A model generated the notes under the pieces. That model did not search any database. It was given only the letters and a program-made list of their open reading frames with translations, and was not told the DNA's origin. A program made the position numbers and the translations under genes. Shown here piece by piece: positions 12,441-24,383 of a stretch of 64,000 nucleotides of DNA. How positions within the stretch are numbered: position 1 is the first letter of the stretch; the number at the start of each line of letters is the position of its first letter. Source of the DNA: Trichuris trichiura (lineage: Eukaryota > Nematoda > Enoplea > Trichinellida > Trichuridae); the NCBI GenBank assembly GCA_037903355.1, contig JBAJFE010000052.1, positions 124,001 through 188,000 of the forward strand. Direction: 5' to 3'.

Positions 12441-13736
12441 ATGGAGGAAAAGCGAGAGACAGCTTATCGCCTTATTTCATTTTTCTCAACTGTCATAAGC
12501 CTCATTGCCGCTTTCTCTCTGTCGCTTTCCTTGCCGGTTATGTACAACAATGTCAAATACATGCAAAACAGAGTGAAGCGAGACGCCGTTGCATGCAGGG
12601 TAGGAAACAATGGAGCACCAGTAGACGCATGCGAGATGCCCAGTTGTTTTTTTCAGGAGGTGACAGATGAAATTTCAATGGAAATGGCAATGCTCAAGAT
12701 GATAAGTGCGTCCAACAACCGAACCGCAAGGCAGGCATATGGCGGCGGAAGCTCCACTGATCACTTTCCAAATATTGGGGTAGCAACTCTATCCGGTATT
12801 TCTGATCAAATCGGAGGTGGCTTACCTGTCGGTATGATAAAACTAACGAGCGATTGTTTTGTTTAACACTTGCTCCTAAGGCTGCTGTCGGCCTGGAATT
12901 CCTGGACGTCCGGGACCTAATGGAATCAGCGGAGAACATGGTAGACCAGGAAAGCCCGGAATGCCAGGAAGACCGGGTAGAATATCTTTAAACCATTGCA
13001 AAACAGTTCCAGTAATTCCTTGCCCGGTAACTGTCAAAGTTTGCTTTCGTTTTGTTGATTTCATCGTTTATAGGCTTGTCCCCCTGGTCCACCTGGTCCG
13101 CCTGGACCTGCTGGACCTACAGGTAAGGAAGTAGAACAAAATTATAAATGTATTGACGTTCATGAATTTAAGGAGAACCTGGACCCCCTGGTACGAGTGC
13201 TAAGCCGGGTACAGATGGTGTTCCAGGACTACCAGGTCTTTGCAACGTTAAGGCAGCTTGCTTGGAAATCTTAGATACTTTTCTCTAGGCACGGCTGGAA
13301 TAACCGGTCCGCCAGGTATTCCTGGTTCTGATGGTGAAAGGGGCGAACCTGGAAAGGCTGCTCCTTTCCAAGCAACGCTACCCGGTAACCTTTCTCTGCG
13401 TGACGCATTTGTTCTTGAGAGTTAAGTTTTTCAACAGGTGATGCTGGTGACCCAGGGTTTCCAGGAGCAACCGGTCCGCTGGGACCTCCGGGACCAGATG
13501 GCAACAATGGCCCACCTGGAATTAGTGGACAAAAAGGACTGCAAGGACCAAAAGGTCCGCCTGGAGGACCAGGCCATCTGGGTAGGACAGGAAAAGTGTA
13601 ATAGCATTTGAGCAAGTACGGCTTTATAGGATTGCCTGGTCCGGCTGGTGAAGCAGGTCCACTAGGCACGCCAGGGGTATGCCCAACTTACTGCGCTAGT
13701 GATGGAGGTGTATTCCATTTGGATCTTCCGCAGTAA
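12441..13736 (+). CDS. cuticle collagen, CPTYCA-DGG group (8 exons, 312 aa)
   Basis: Exons 12441-12599, 12657-12831, 12881-13026, 13074-13122, 13173-13235, 13289-13384, 13438-13581 and 13630-13736; introns are 47-57 nt and all phases close. The start [10 protein letters not shown] leads straight into the collagen N-terminal membrane segment ([18 protein letters not shown]). RTARQAYG is the processing site. Then come GCCRPG, a CPACPPG knot split by the third intron, Gly-X-Y repeats, an interruption at [15 protein letters not shown], and the tail [14 protein letters not shown]. That C-terminal signature resembles the SQT-1/ROL-6 type of Caenorhabditis collagens. It is a close paralogue of the genes at 14053 and 32657: exon lengths 49, 63, 96 and 144 are identical with the latter. 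It converges on its neighbour at 14053, 316 bases away. Expected role: structural cuticle collagen. Confidence 0.94.
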
Positions 13737-14052
13737 CTAGGCACTCAGAGTAGCAGGACTCGCAGCCCTCTTCCACTTGCCGCTTGAATTTCTCACTATC
13801 AACAACTTATCAGGACAGACTGGCTTAAAATCAGGCAGTCTGCTCAACCTGTGCAATACTTCAGGACCTCCATTCACTGTCGCGACCTCGGTTCTCGGTA
13901 ACCAAATGAAATCCTGTCTCGATTAAACGTTCTAAACAGAAATTTAATTTCTTCTGAACATTAGATTCGTTGTGATCTAATAACCAAAGCACACTGAGTT
14001 CTACTGCATTACAGCTTATGAGCACGAGTCAGTGGCTCTGACTCATTGTAGG
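13737..14052. other. intergenic region between convergent collagens
   Basis: 316 bases shared by the 3' ends of two convergent collagen genes. No clear AATAAA on either strand; no coding signal. Confidence 0.5.
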
Positions 14053-16510
14053 CTAATGTCCCCGTGGATTCAGGTAGAAAACCCCGCCGTCGTTGGCACA
14101 ATATGTGGGACATACCCCATCATTTCCTGGGATGCCTTGTTTACCAACTGGTCCTGGAGGCCCTATGAAAACGAATAGGTTATGCTTTTCAGAACTCCTT
14201 GCACTTGTCCTACCTCGTACACCAGCCTGTCCAGCGAAACCTTCGTGGCCTTTTATGCCTCTTAATCCTGAAATTCCTGGTGGCCCTAAAAGGCCGGGTT
14301 CTCCTAGGGTGCCGGGAGGCCCGGATTCACCGATTTCTCCAATATCGCCAGATGGGCCTCGTATTAGGGGAGAGCTGATGGCTGGGATACCAGGATCTCC
14401 TCTAGCTCCATCCATTCCAGGACTGCCCTCTACCCCAGATGGTCCATCAAGACCTGAATCATTTTTGTGAAAAACTGAGAAAGCCCAAACAGGGCCTCTG
14501 TCTATTACCGTAGAGACCGTGAATTCCGTCAAAACCATTTGGTGCTGGAATTCCAGGTAATCCGTCGTCTCCTTTGAGAAAACAAAAGTCAGCAGAACAA
14601 AACATCTAATCCTCACTACTTACCTCGTGGACCGGTTAATCCTGGTAGTCCAATTAGACCTTGCAGGCATGGCTAAAACAGATGGTTTTCATTCGCTGAT
14701 ACGACCGTGTTTGTTCCTACCGGACAGGGACGTTTCGCTTTTGGCTCACATGTCAAATTTAACATTACTAGTCCAGAAAGGCCAGCTTCTCCCGGATGAC
14801 CAGGTTTACCATGCTCCCCGTTTTGGCCAGGAGGGCCTGAAAAACCAGGTGGACCTGGCCTGCAGCACTGAACATCAGTTCCTGAAAAACAGCTTCCTTC
14901 ATTTGTCGACATGCAGTTGTAATTTTGCGGGTTGTATCAATGCCAACTGTCCTAGCAAAAATCACTAGTAAGGCATTCTCTGAAGCGGTATATTTTATCC
15001 TACGGAATAGCATGCCCTACGAAGAAGTCAGGTAAGTGGCAGTCATCTCTCATGCCGATGGAACTGCAAGCTATCACGACTGGCAGCGGCAGCTGCCTTC
15101 CAATAAAGAAACAGTAGTATAGAAACAAACTCCGTTCCTGCCTCCTCCTTTGATTTGCACGTTTTGAGGAAAGGCATTGACTGACAACACAGGCATTATG
15201 TTTACTTATTATTATTAGCACTGTCAGTAATTTTCAATACTTACTGATCTCCTAAGTTTGACAAAGGCGAACGAGTTCATGCTCACTGAAAGATTACTTG
15301 AATGCTGCACCATGTTGTTAGCTGTTCCTTGACAAGTTTGCTTGACGAGACAAAGAAAATAATAACATAATAAGTACTCATACATTCCTCTCATTCTGCC
15401 GCTGACGGCGGCATCTCTCATCCGAAAGCTTTTTTCAGATAAGCACTTCTGAACACCGGAATCCTTTCGGTCGAAAAATCGTCTAACCGTAATAACTAAT
15501 CTGAGGATATATAATACTGTCATACCCACAGAAAGCAAATTCAAGTTTATTTCTCTTAAAGTGACGTTTGACTGTTTTAAGGCTGCAGAAAATAAATTGT
15601 TCAATTTCAGCATATGAAGGTTAAAATCCTGTGCTTTATTAACACGCTTGCAATTTTTATCGATGTAAACGTCACAAATTAACACCACGCATTGAAGCAT
15701 ATGTCACCCAGTGACTTAGCTATTCGAAAACTGAAGTAAGCAGTGCAGCTTATTCTTTCGCGAGTAACTCTGACGGAAGGGGTGACGCCACAAGTGCATT
15801 CTACGTTTTCAAAGTTACTTTTTTCTGTTAAACTATTCTGAAGAATGCGTACACTGTGATATCTGTTTTAATACGTAAACATAACTTTTTAATATTGATA
15901 ACCCTATTTTTCAACCATTGTCTTTGTTATAATAAATGCGGTTAATTGTTATTTGCATTCTGATGGAAGTAAACGAGTCATGATGCGTCCATCACTCTAC
16001 TGTTTCAGGCAGAGATGAAAATTAATGTTTAAAGAATGCATTAACAAGTCGCTGTTTGATAGGATGACGTTTTGCAAAAATATGGTTAGTCATATGACAC
16101 ATAGGGACGCACCTACCAAATGCGTAGGGCAAAGAATTTATACCTTGCATTCCAAATTGTATCTGCGGCCCGTACAGGCCAGGCGGGAAAGTTCCCGGAG
16201 CAGCTGGTACATTTGCGTACGTTTGGCGAGCAGTCCGGTTGCTTCTTGATAAAATATTCTTCACTTCGTTAACAGCACGATCAATATGCGTTATTGTTAC
16301 CTGGACATGTTTTAGGGACAGGATTAAAAACAGTGAAACCTTTTGAGAACTCACTGAGCAAGTTTCCTTTCCATTTCCCAGCACAGCGTTCTTCAAAAGT
16401 AACTCCTTGTAAACAGTTGGCAAAACGGCGGAGAGTAGGGCGCCAAGCGAAAGGCTTAGCATTAATGAGCTAGCAATAATCCAGCGATATGCGTTTTCTT
16501 TGCGATCCAT
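14053..16510 (-). CDS. cuticle collagen, CPTYCA-DGG group, long intron 2 (7 exons)
   Basis: Minus-strand exons: 16355-16510, 16300 to 16144 or 16117, 14881-14721, 14672-14624, 14571-14509, 14453-14214 and 14162-14053. Exon 2 can end at either of two in-phase GT donors, giving 311 or 320 residues. The start MDRKENAYRW opens the N-terminal membrane domain. RTARQTYA is the processing site, followed by VQCCRPG, a split CPPC knot, Gly-X-Y repeats and the tail VCPTYCANDGGVFYLNPRGH. Exon 6 (240 nt) equals the sum of the separate 96- and 144-nt exons in the two paralogues, so one intron is precisely missing. Intron 2 is about 1.2 kb while the others are about 50 nt. Role as for the other collagens. 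It is the weakest of the four models only at the exon 2 donor. Confidence 0.9.
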
Positions 16511-19500
16511 TTCTAGTGTACTCAAATGACTGAATATTGTTGGTTGGGACCGCTCTCTGGCGCACTAAGACACAGAAATGATTCCTATATAGCTCAATAA
16601 CTTGAAGAGTATTTGGTGCCTCGATAACTCTAAGTGACATCTCAGATACTGTGATCCGTGTCGACACTTGCAGCGCTGTGGTGATGCGAATGTGTCAAAG
16701 TGGGGTCGCATCTTTCCTGGCTTCGAAATTTCTTGTTCTCTAGTACAACAGCACTGGTGACGGCTGAACGCCTCATTATGGTCGGCTTGTTGACCGATTA
16801 AGAGTGGCGTACATTTGATATTTGTCGACCATTGTGCCAAAACATAGCGAGTTACATTAAATGTCCACCAATAATTATACGTAAAATTGTCGAGCAGAAA
16901 GTGCAAGTTCAGCTTGCTATTCGCAAACTTACGTGCTGTACATATGTGTGGATATTGGTAGTTGCCAGTCAGCATATCTGAACATACAACTGAATAGTCA
17001 GAGCAGACAAACAGATTTTGCAATGCTGATATTTCTGTAAGGCAACAGGTAGGGGATTTAAAATACTAATGAATGCAAGGGATAATTTTTTAATGTAAAG
17101 GAACCGTTTTCATCAGCCTTTCAGAACTTGCTGTTAATGATAGCATTATGCAAACATGTCTACTTATACTCAGGGGACATCTAAACGGTGAGCTAGCATT
17201 ATTCGAAATGTGAATATTGCATATAACAGTGCACGGATGCATTTTCTTCTGTCAGCACAACCCATATATTTGGTGCAAAATTTGCGAATAGTTTAAGTGC
17301 ATGCTCTAAGACTACAATGCTACTGTGACAACCGCATAGTTCCAAGATACAAATAAAGGGCGCAAATGTAGTAAAAGGCATGTAACACTCACGTGTTGAA
17401 AGAACTCGTAAATGCTGACTTGCTTCAATGCGTTTGAGGGACACTGCTCTGTATGGCACCTCGATGCCAGCAAGAGATGACTTCTTAGTCAAGCTTGCAG
17501 CACCATTCGTTCCCACGGAACCAGTTTGAGATTAGATGCATAAGTTGCTGCCGTGCGCATGGTTTTTCCTTCCAAACACTTTCCGCAGATTATAGCGAAC
17601 CGTATATTTACAATATGCGCACCCGTTTCTACTTGCCTATGGGAAAGCCTGCCTACAGGCAAACAGGAACTATGCATATTGCACATGCACATCTGTTTAA
17701 CCACCTCTCAGTTCAAAACAACGATACGCTTTCACCAAGAGAACCGCCCACAGGTGCTACGTAATAAACCAAACGTCTGTCTTTTGCGGGCGAAAGACTA
17801 CTCGCTTTACGATGCCATTTTATTTGCCATTCAAGGTAAGAATCAGCGGTTATATATCTCTCAAAGTAGGTGTCAAAACTTCTTTACAATGAACTGCCCT
17901 CATGGGACCTTTCTAAACGTTCATTTCTTCTTAATTGTTTTTACTGGAGCCCATTTGCCGTTTTTCCAAATTAATAACCTTTTTTCGTTTTTCTGCAGGT
18001 TCACGGAGTACGGAAGAAATCCTGTACCACAGCCTTGCAACTCTCGCCAATCCTGAGAAGTGCCATACAGCCTGACTGTACGAACCCGCTTTCGCAGGGA
18101 GTCGTTAAGAGTTCGTATCAGCCTGAGAATAAGGCTATCCTTGAGCTACTAAGTCAAGAAGGATTCACACGTGACGCAAAAGCACTATTAAGAAATCAAC
18201 TGACCAAAAGCGTGTGGTTACTTTGGGTCATCTAATATATAACCTTCTAATTTTAAATAACTAATTCAGTCTGCATTGCTGAAAGAGCAGGGTATAAGAA
18301 ATCAAGGTGAACAAAGCAGATTTTGCTATTCCATCAGGAATGACAGAATTCTTTTGGTGACATCCCAACATTTTCATAATTCCAAACGCACTTCTGTACT
18401 TCTGACCTCCCTGTGTCCCTAAGTTTAGGAGAATTTTGGCACGATATTAATGCCAAGTAAGAGTCGTTCACGTAGGTAGAACAACTGTACAACTTCGTTC
18501 GCCACGTATTTCTAGCACATGCATACATAAACTAAGTAAGGCATTACTAATAATATTAATAACGCACTAATGCAAATGCACAGGGAGTGCAGTTGAATAA
18601 AGGCCAGAAACCGAAATCCGGTTTCATGAGCACTAGTCATTTCACTTGTTGCAGTCAGGGGAAAACTTAAACACTTGCATGTTTAATTTCGGGTTTAGGT
18701 AAGATACTCAGTTAGAAAAAATAATGCGGTAATAATACGTACATTGTATATCGCTAAATCAAGTGCGCTGGCCACATATTTATGAAAAATTTTCTGCGTA
18801 GGTATGACGTACTGATACTGAGAGCGCGCCAATGCACATTAAAGCATTTTTAAGCATCAGTGATTCCACAGTTTAGGGTTACTGACCTCTTTAGCAAGAT
18901 GGCACTTCTCTTGCCGTGATATTGATACTTTCTATACATATTTTAACACAACATATGACTTATAAAACAGTCGCGTCAAGACCTTTATAAATTCATGCGT
19001 TAAATCAACAAAACGCATTCATTATCAATCAGTTAAACTTATACTACAGAGAGCGTACAGAGCACATCATTACTCTTTAAGGTAAAGTCTATCGTCAAAA
19101 AGAAACACGCTAAAGCATTTCTGCATTAAAAAAATGTCCCAGTGCCTAGGAAAGGAAAAAGACTGACCGCGTATATTTAAAATCTTTTGTTTGTAATTAT
19201 ATTTGCCACGTGCTTTTATGTTTAATTACTTTTCGTTTTACTCTATGCCTATCCCTTTGGTTGCTGTTAAACCAAAGCAACGCGAAGTGGTCAGGAAATA
19301 AATGTAACACTCTGCTGATCACCCGCATTACTTAGTTACATCCACGGTTGTGAAAGTTGTAGAAATATATGGACTTATTCCTGAAATAAAGCAGTGTGGC
19401 GGCTGTTTACATGATATTCGTCAATGTTTGGTAATAGCTGATGCATTTTCAAATCTTTCTACGTTTTTCCCCTTTTCTTGCTGTACTGAGCGATGATAAG

Positions 19501-20033
19501 GGAGAAATAAAAAATGTAACTAACTGTTTTCTGGTATATTTAAACCTCCTAGTTCCATTGGCTAACTGGACGTCACCGAGATGAGACACATCCCCTTTCT
19601 AGCTGAAAATCGAGCTAGAGCGTTCTGAAAACAGTTAAACTCATTCTGCATTTTTACCTAATAATCGCTCATCCATATACGTTGGTAGAAAAGCTGCTTC
19701 CTTTCATTACAGACAGCCATTACATTAAGAAGAACAGAAAAAACCGTGGAAAAATCTTTAGATGAAAACGTTTAGTTTCTATACGAAGCAGTCCGCTTTA
19801 ACCAAGCAACCCAGGAGTTACATGAAGTGTACAGAAAAAAACATGAACGCTGCGGACTCGTTATTCCCTGTTTTGTGAGGGAATTTCTTTGTAACAAGTT
19901 AGACCTAGAAGCACAGACGTTCCTTTTCTTCTCACGCTGGCAATGGGTACCGAACGTTCCGAAAACCGTACCTCTTTCCCTTTTTTCCTCTAACCTTTTA
20001 CTAACAAACAAACTTATCACATTATACTGTCAC
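16511..20033. other. 3.5 kb with one doubtful small gene
   Basis: Upstream of the 14-16.5 kb collagen, so it should hold that promoter. The only coding hint is the possible two-exon frame at 17812-18235, listed separately. The rest is AT-rich and motif-free. Confidence 0.5.
17812..18235 (+). CDS. possible small spliced gene of unknown function
   Basis: A convincing intron, 17836-17998 (AAG|GTAAG donor, long pyrimidine tract ending TTTTTCTGCAG), precedes a 79-codon open frame ending at 18235. That frame contains SYQPENKAILELLSQEGF followed by TRDAKALLRN, an amphipathic helical stretch faintly like a LisH motif. Joined in phase 0, the upstream exon supplies only MPFYLPFK from 17812. A different phase joins a longer upstream frame but then stops after about 22 residues (STEEILYHSLATLANPEK). 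I cannot decide between them, and further exons upstream are possible. No function is assigned. Confidence 0.25.
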
Positions 20034-20105
20034 TCGGAATAAAATTTTTTGCGGCTTTGCTACCCGTTCGTCAGTTAAAAACTTTTATTTTCAAACGTAT
20101 AACCC

Positions 20106-20144
20106 GCGGAGCTTTCGGGCCACACCGGGGCTCGTCATCAGCGC
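20106..20144 (-). ncRNA. hammerhead-like motif, left arm of foldback A
   Basis: On the minus strand: GCG, CTGATGA, a stem II region with GAGCC...GGCCC, GAA, AGCT, C, CGC. Stem I is GCG/CGC. It mirrors the right-arm copy, with changes confined to the stem II side. Confidence 0.55.
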
Positions 20145-20524
20145 TAAGTGCGCCGCCGTCGAGTCGGTCATTATGTTAGCAAGCCGCTCCGTCCGACCGA
20201 CCGTGGCGGGAACCTCAGCCGTCAGGTCGATCCTTGACCCGTCGGGCTTTGGTCCCACCTAGTCAGTCAGACTTTGCGGTGAGCACCCAACCGACCTTCC
20301 ACGACGGCAGCAGCACTGACAGTGACAACAAACTCTTTGTTTCTCATTGTCAGTGATGCCGCCGTCGTGGAAGGTCGGTTGGGTGCTCGCCGCAAAGTCT
20401 GACTGACTAGGTGGGACCAAAGCCCGACGGGTCAAGGATCGACCTGACAGCTGAGGTTCCTGCCACGGTCGGTCGGACGGAGCGGCTTGCTAACATAATG
20501 ACCGACCCGACGGCGGCGCACTTA

Positions 20525-20563
20525 GCGCTGATGACAGGCCCCGGTGTGGCCCGAAAGCTCCGC
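20525..20563 (+). ncRNA. hammerhead-like motif, right arm of foldback A
   Basis: GCG (20525-20527), CTGATGA, CA, GGCC-ccggtgt-GGCC (perfect 4-bp stem II), C, GAA, AGCT, C, CGC (20561-20563). Stem I (GCG/CGC) pairs exactly. All invariant hammerhead core bases are present (CUGANGA, GAA, H at the cleavage position). Position 10.1/11.1 is unpaired, so this may be a reduced or decayed ribozyme. Confidence 0.6.
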
Positions 20564-20635
20564 GGGTTATACGTTTGAAAATAAACGTTTTTAACTGACG
20601 AACGGGTAGCAAAGCCGCAAAAACTTTTATTCCGA

Positions 20636-22855
20636 ATAACGCACCCGTTAGAATGGAGGAAAAGAAAAAAGAAGAATCAACCATACTGTCACTGATGAAA
20701 ACTTACACGCTCCTTAGCACACATCGCATTTTTAAAATCAGCCTTGTTTGTTAGTAATTTTGCGAGCAGCGGCTTCAGTCCTTACGACATCTTAACGTCT
20801 AGGCAAATTTCACTAGGTGCAAGAGAAATGCAGGTCAAGTTTAAGAACTTTACTGTTTGTGAAGATTCCCTGAAGATTTCAATGATACCACTGCTTATTG
20901 GCGCTACATCCTCACAACGGTATTATCCTGACCTGACACAATTTAGCTTGGTTACAAATAGTAGCTTTAAGGGTAGGAATCAAGCAGTTAACGTCAGAGC
21001 GTACATTAGCGAGACTGCTGCCTCCTGACAATGTAACTAGCCTAAGAGCTATGTAGAAATTTTATCAGCTAGAAACTAAGCAGCTAAAACTTGATCTGAA
21101 TCCTTCTCAGCCAGAAAGTCGCGCTGCTAAATGTAATATCCCCAAAGTGATTCTGTCAAAATATCGGGGACCTTAGTTCTTCGTCTGCTGCTTAATACAT
21201 TTAAAACATTTTACTACTGACTCTATGACCCGCTTCTAGTCAACCTGGAGATGATACAGTGCCAACCAATGCCTTAGAAATGAACAAATTTAGTGCCGCT
21301 TTGAAATACATATTGTGCTTTGCTATTATTAAAGTTTGTATGTCACAGAAATGTTTATTGTGTACTGTGTAGTATGACTAGCCAACCTATAGGATGCGAA
21401 AAAATTTTGGGCAGTATACAATGCACTTGATATTTCATAGATTTCCTGGGTATTTTCTGCAATGTCTAGCGGCAAACTGGCAAATTAACAAATCGAATCT
21501 TTCCACCTACGCCCCTGCAAGCCTACAGTAGCGACACCTATGGTACGAAATGGGTTGCTTGTCTGCCTCTTTGCCCGCTAGACTTTCTTTAAATCTTCGC
21601 TTAAGCTTAGCCTATGGCAAACGCAGAAAGGGCAGACAACGATGCAAGAAAACGTTGTGTTTTGGTCGTAGAATTTTGCTAGATATCGTGTTCTGCCCTA
21701 GCCTAAGGCGAAACCAAAACATATGGACAGCAATTCCATAACGTAGCGCAAGGCGATTCTATAGAATGTTAGCATTTCTTACATTGGCAGTAACATACAT
21801 ACTTCTGTCTGCGTCTAAAGTCGTCGGCTCAAGAATAAAACGCAAAAATCTTATCTGCTTACCTGCTATCATATCAGATGAACGCTCAGCCGCTCTGAAA
21901 ACCAGTTGCATTGTTAGATATTGCCATCATGCTTGAATCGTCCTAACTATTTTAACACAAGTTTGTTTTGAAAATCCTGAAGGTACAGCTGCTGCTTCTT
22001 TTACCTGCAGAAGTCCTTCCTTGCGCTATTCGTACCGTTAATATTGTAAGAAGCTACCGATTCTCTTCAAATTTTTTACTCACATTATTATCGCACCGGC
22101 GCATGCTTAGCTGACACCAACTACACACCGAAGAGTGGAACAGGGTAGCCTTCATGCTCGCCACTGAGGCTTGAACAAGCTAGCCAGCTTTTGCCAAGAA
22201 CGAACTTGCATTTCACGGTTTACAGTATGTTGTCTGCGTGACTTGGTACCCATAAGACAAGTTAGGCAAAATAATCCTTCCCCTTTCTTTAGCTGTCCCT
22301 AAATTTTTGACCGTTTACTCACAAAATCATTAACAATAGTCTTTTAGCAAGTTTTACGTGATCAAAATCCTGGGCTTTAATATAGTAATGTTAGTCTTTT
22401 TTCTCTGTGTAGCGTTACAAAGCAGTCCAATCAGAATAAATGTCCAGACTTTATTGATGTGGCGTTTTGCAACGCACCCTTTTAACGTTAGCTTATATTT
22501 CTCTATTTCAGCTATCATTGCTGACAGTCCCTGTCTATAATGCTACTAATCTTGTCTAGAAAAAAAGTGGCCTCTGAAAAGTTGAAAATGTGCGTTAGCT
22601 ACCTGTGAACAATATTTTAAGTGTTCAGTTACGACGGATTCAACATAGTTATTTTACTACCAATATAGCAATCTAGACTAGTATTGATAATTTCTGATTT
22701 GAAAAGTAAGCATAACCTAGAGGTTTTCAAGCGCATGAATGCTAACACAGAATCACGCTGAAAGTAGCCTTTTAAACCTCTGAAAATAGGATTTTTTGTA
22801 ACGAATATTTCCATGAAGAAAGTCACAGCCTATGTTTAATAAAATAAAGCGCATA
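20636..22855. other. 2.2 kb between foldback elements, no gene seen
   Basis: Open frames of up to 94 codons (20744-21028, plus) lack recognisable motifs or splice context. Nothing else can be supported. Confidence 0.5.
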
Positions 22856-23256
22856 TTTTGGCTTCTTTTTGTACGGATTTTCCATGTCCCGTTGAAAAAC
22901 TTTTATTAATAAACTGTCCGTAGCTTTCAGGTCCGAACTTGATCCATCATCAGCGGTCTAAGGATTGACGTATGAATAAAGTGCACTAGTAACGTGCAAG
23001 GTGTATAGCTGTTTAAAGGCCAGTGTTTTAAAGTGGGCCTTGTAGTTCTTTTCTCTTTGCCTGTCAGCAGTTCGAGCGGGTGTATCTAATTTTAGTTGAG
23101 CGAGCAACAATTCGAGCGGGTTACAATATTCGTCCATATTTCATTTATTTCCGCTCCTTTATCTCGGTATCTTTATAACCGGGATAGGGAAAGGAGCGGA
23201 AATAAATGAAATATGGACGAATATTGTAACCCGCTCGAATTGTTGCTCGCTCAACT
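22856..23256. mobile_element. foldback element B, truncated copy
   Basis: The left arm (about 319 bases) and only the inner 81 bases of the right arm are present. The same sequence recurs complete at 24283-24921, with scattered substitutions (for example GAATAAAGTG here, GAATAATGTG there). The right arm stops at GCTCAACT, exactly where the large palindrome begins. It contains a minus-strand hammerhead-like motif at 22918-22956. Confidence 0.85.
22918..22956 (-). ncRNA. hammerhead-like motif in truncated foldback B
   Basis: Minus strand: CCG, CTGATGA, stem II region TGGATC...GGACCT, GAA, AGCT, A, CGG. Stem I is CCG/CGG. Stem II has a central A-A mismatch. The following AATAAAAGTTTTTCAACGGG resembles other PLE tails in the window. 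Confidence 0.5.
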
Positions 23257-24344
23257 CAGTTTCGTGTTGTATCCTTGATAATGTGAAAACAAGAAGGCTA
23301 GAGCCTTTCATTCACCTAGTGAGAACGACGTGCCTCTTGTAGCTATATATTACGTTACTATAACAATACTTCTTTCGGAGTATGGGTATTACGGCGATAC
23401 TGATTGAAAGTATTGTAAAGAATGCGATTGCATGACTAGCATGTCTGTCTTACCTTTTTTAGAAGCCAGTACTTAAAATCTATAAAACTCAGGTGTGCTT
23501 CAATATAGCTATTACTGATGAAAAGCAGTTACTTAATTCCTCTTTTGAAGGAATAATGACAGACAGCCCAGACAGATTCATTAACGAGCTTGGTTAAGCT
23601 TTCCTGTTAACGTTAATACGTAAAGTTCACTCTCCTGTCTCTCTAAGTTACTACAGTTGCGTTCACGGCCAAAACACCTAAAACATTTATGTTCAAAGAA
23701 AAATAAGCCAGGCAGAAACCTATACCAAAATGGACTTATTCTTATTCAGACAAAAATTGACCAAGTTCTTCGAACTAAGTGATTAGCCAGCAAGCATGAC
23801 TGCGTGTTTATTGTCGGCGATTAATACTTCGAGCCCAAGAAGACTGAGTGCGCTTTTTGCAGAGGCGTTCGTGGTAAAGAGCAGTCTATCAGTTGACTGT
23901 GATATCAACAAATGTGAAATAGTAAATAAGTTCCTTGCTTTGGTAAAACCTTGAGTTGATTAAGTCGCTGAATCGTTTCCTACCTTATCCAATGTTAATG
24001 TGATTGTATTAATGCTGTAGAAGTTTTGTTTTAAGCTACTATCTGGAACAAAAAGCGCCCATCGTTAGCGGGATACTTTACTACCATTGCTTCCCTGACT
24101 TGCTCGAATGTCATTGGGATTATTATTAGTATTATGACGCATAATAGCTTTTAAACTGAAGGAAGACACCTGCGATCGTTTTCACTGAAGATGGGACCTG
24201 GTAATCCCTGAAGCGTAGAGTTTGTATTATGCGCTTTATTTTGAAGATATAGTGTCTTCGTACGGGACCAAATAATTTCATTTTTTGGCTTCTTTTTGTA
24301 CGGATTTTCTATGTCCCGTTGAAAAACTTTTATTAATAAACTGT

Positions 24345-24383
24345 CCGTAGCTTTCAGGTCCGAACTTGATCCATCATCAGCGG
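24345..24383 (-). ncRNA. hammerhead-like motif, left arm of complete foldback B
   Basis: Same sequence as the 22918-22956 copy: CCG-CTGATGA ... GAA-AGCT-A-CGG on the minus strand. Stem I pairs; stem II is imperfect. Confidence 0.5.

Larger units (their letters stand above)
20034..20635. mobile_element. foldback element A, near-perfect 602-bp inverted repeat
   Basis: Left arm 20034-20332 and right arm 20336-20635 are inverted copies with few differences, closing on a 3-nt loop (ACAAA-CTC-TTTGT). The core is much richer in G+C than its surroundings. Each arm carries a hammerhead-like motif next to an A/T-rich stretch (AATAAA AGTTTTT type), the arrangement seen at PLE ends. No protein is encoded. 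It is most likely a non-autonomous foldback built from PLE terminal sequence, and would form a very stable hairpin or cruciform. Confidence 0.85.

Noticed and set aside
13271..13669. Minus-strand 132-codon proline/glycine-rich frame
   Set aside because: It is the antisense of collagen exons 6-8; Gly-X-Y repeats give long proline/glycine frames on the opposite strand.
14093..14470. Plus-strand 125-codon proline-rich frame
   Set aside because: Antisense shadow of the minus-strand collagen at 14053-16510.
15405..15440. CTGACGG...GAAAGCTT resembling the hammerhead core
   Set aside because: The invariant A after the second G is replaced and the flanks do not pair; nothing else PLE-like around it.
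15224..15700. 158-codon minus-strand frame inside the long collagen intron
   Set aside because: No recognised domain, signal peptide or conserved motif. In this amount of AT-rich sequence one frame of such length is not unlikely by chance. Mentioned under the long-intron finding only.
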